NCBI GenBank assembly: GCA_024278035.1
Contig: JAJRUA010000226.1
Location: 1 to 14,715, forward strand
Direction of reading: 5' to 3'
Source of the DNA: Planctomycetota bacterium
GTDB lineage: Bacteria; Planctomycetota; Planctomycetia; Pirellulales; Lacipirellulaceae
DNA length: 14,715 nucleotides
In this document: positions 14,244-14,715 of the stretch, in pieces
Position numbering within the stretch: the stretch's first letter is position 1
Layout: each line of letters starts with the position of its first letter
Translations under genes and position numbers: made by a program
Notes under the pieces: model-generated
The model's database searches: none
Told to the model about the DNA's origin: nothing
The model's input: the letters and a program-made list of their open reading frames with translations, nothing else

Positions 14244-14715
14244 TTACGTGCGCAAGCGTTTTAGTGACAGCCGCTGGCCGTCCCGTCGGCAGACAATTTT
14301 GCCCGGCAATACCCCGACAGCAGCAGCGCTGTCACTTCCCTCTGCGGATTCCTGAATTGCTTGCCAGTGGCTGGCAGTCATCGCTTGCTCTGGCCAGCCG
14401 GCTCTTCGCCATGCGAGCCGAATCGCTTCGCGAGCAACAAGCGACGGCGCGGCAGCAAGCGCCGTGCAATCAAAAACGAGCCCCTCCCCCTCAAAGGTCG
14501 CCTCCTCAAGGGTCGCCCGTTCGAGCAGTTCCTCGGCTAAACTTTCGATCACGGCCTGGGCCTCCCCAGCCTGCCCAGCCAACCTAGTCAGGGCTGCTTG
14601 CACGCCGGAGCCGAATCGCTCTTCAGCTCCAGGCAATAAAACATGGCGAATCCAATTCCTGGTCGGCTCTGTCTGGGCATTCGTTGCATCTTCGCGAAAA
14701 GTTGAGTCCGACTGA
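14244..14715 (-). CDS. tilS: tRNA(Ile)-lysidine synthase, C-terminal part (5' end outside window)
   Basis: TilS attaches lysine to C34 of the AUA-reading tRNA-Ile in the cytoplasm, changing its codon and amino acid identity. The frame is open to the right edge, so the N-terminal ATP-pyrophosphatase domain lies outside. The first visible residues include EDATNAQTEPTRNWIRHVLL, matching the family's D-x-(S/T)-N...(Y/x)-x-R-N-x-(I/L)-R segment after the PP-loop domain. They continue with PGAEERFGSGVQAALTRLAG and the helical middle domain. REAIRLAWRRAGWPEQAMTA, ASHWQAIQE and VLPGKIVCRRDGQRLSL represent the C-terminal domain. The TTG at 14636 is internal, not a start. It is upstream of the AsmA-like gene on the same strand, separated by 251 bp without a visible gene. 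Confidence 0.85.
   Translation of the reverse strand, partial: QSDSTFREDATNAQTEPTRNWIRHVLLPGAEERFGSGVQAALTRLAGQAGEAQAVIESLAEELLERATLEEATFEGEGLVFDCTALAAAPSLVAREAIRLAWRRAGWPEQAMTASHWQAIQESAEGSDSAAAVGVLPGKIVCRRDGQRLSLKRLRT

Overview
The window looks like a chromosomal segment of a planctomycete, probably Pirellulales-like. This is inferred from the kinds of proteins present, not from a marker gene: a DUF6263-like secreted protein, a short acidic protein of a type I associate with planctomycetes, a glycine-zipper protein with a His/Tyr-rich tail, and a very large AsmA-like protein. Shine-Dalgarno sequences are also scarce. The window has two parts.

Positions 1 to about 1530 (plus strand) are accessory DNA. 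They hold the 3' end of a large polymorphic toxin, with a pre-toxin TG-type module followed by an unrecognised C-terminal tip. A small all-helical gene, probably the immunity gene, overlaps it by 4 bp. After this comes the debris of a second cassette. An orphan fragment resembling the same pre-toxin module (1041-1148) is cut off by a stop codon that lies inside a perfect 24-bp inverted repeat built of REP-like hairpins (1143-1213). The inverted repeat directly abuts a decayed 3' end of an IS256-family transposase (1214-1449).

Positions 1622 to 14715 carry only minus-strand genes. In transcription order they are tilS (partial, running off the right edge), a 1108-residue AsmA-like protein, a small acidic protein, a DUF374-type lysophospholipid acyltransferase, xseA, xseB, ispA (farnesyl/geranylgeranyl diphosphate synthase), dxs, nadK, a secreted DUF6263-like protein and a secreted glycine-zipper protein. 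The block xseA-xseB-ispA-dxs is a classical bacterial neighbourhood. It combines exonuclease VII with the entry (DXS) and prenyl-chain elongation (IspA) steps of isoprenoid synthesis. The AsmA-like protein and the acyltransferase point to envelope lipid handling.

The most notable points are as follows. (1) dxs is interrupted at codon 139 by a single in-frame TAA, with intact conserved sequence in the same frame on both sides. (2) Two related nested inverted-repeat elements (4283-4538 and 6565-6721) sit on either side of dxs. (3) The toxin locus shows cassette decay caused by a palindromic repeat. No tRNA, rRNA or CRISPR array was seen.
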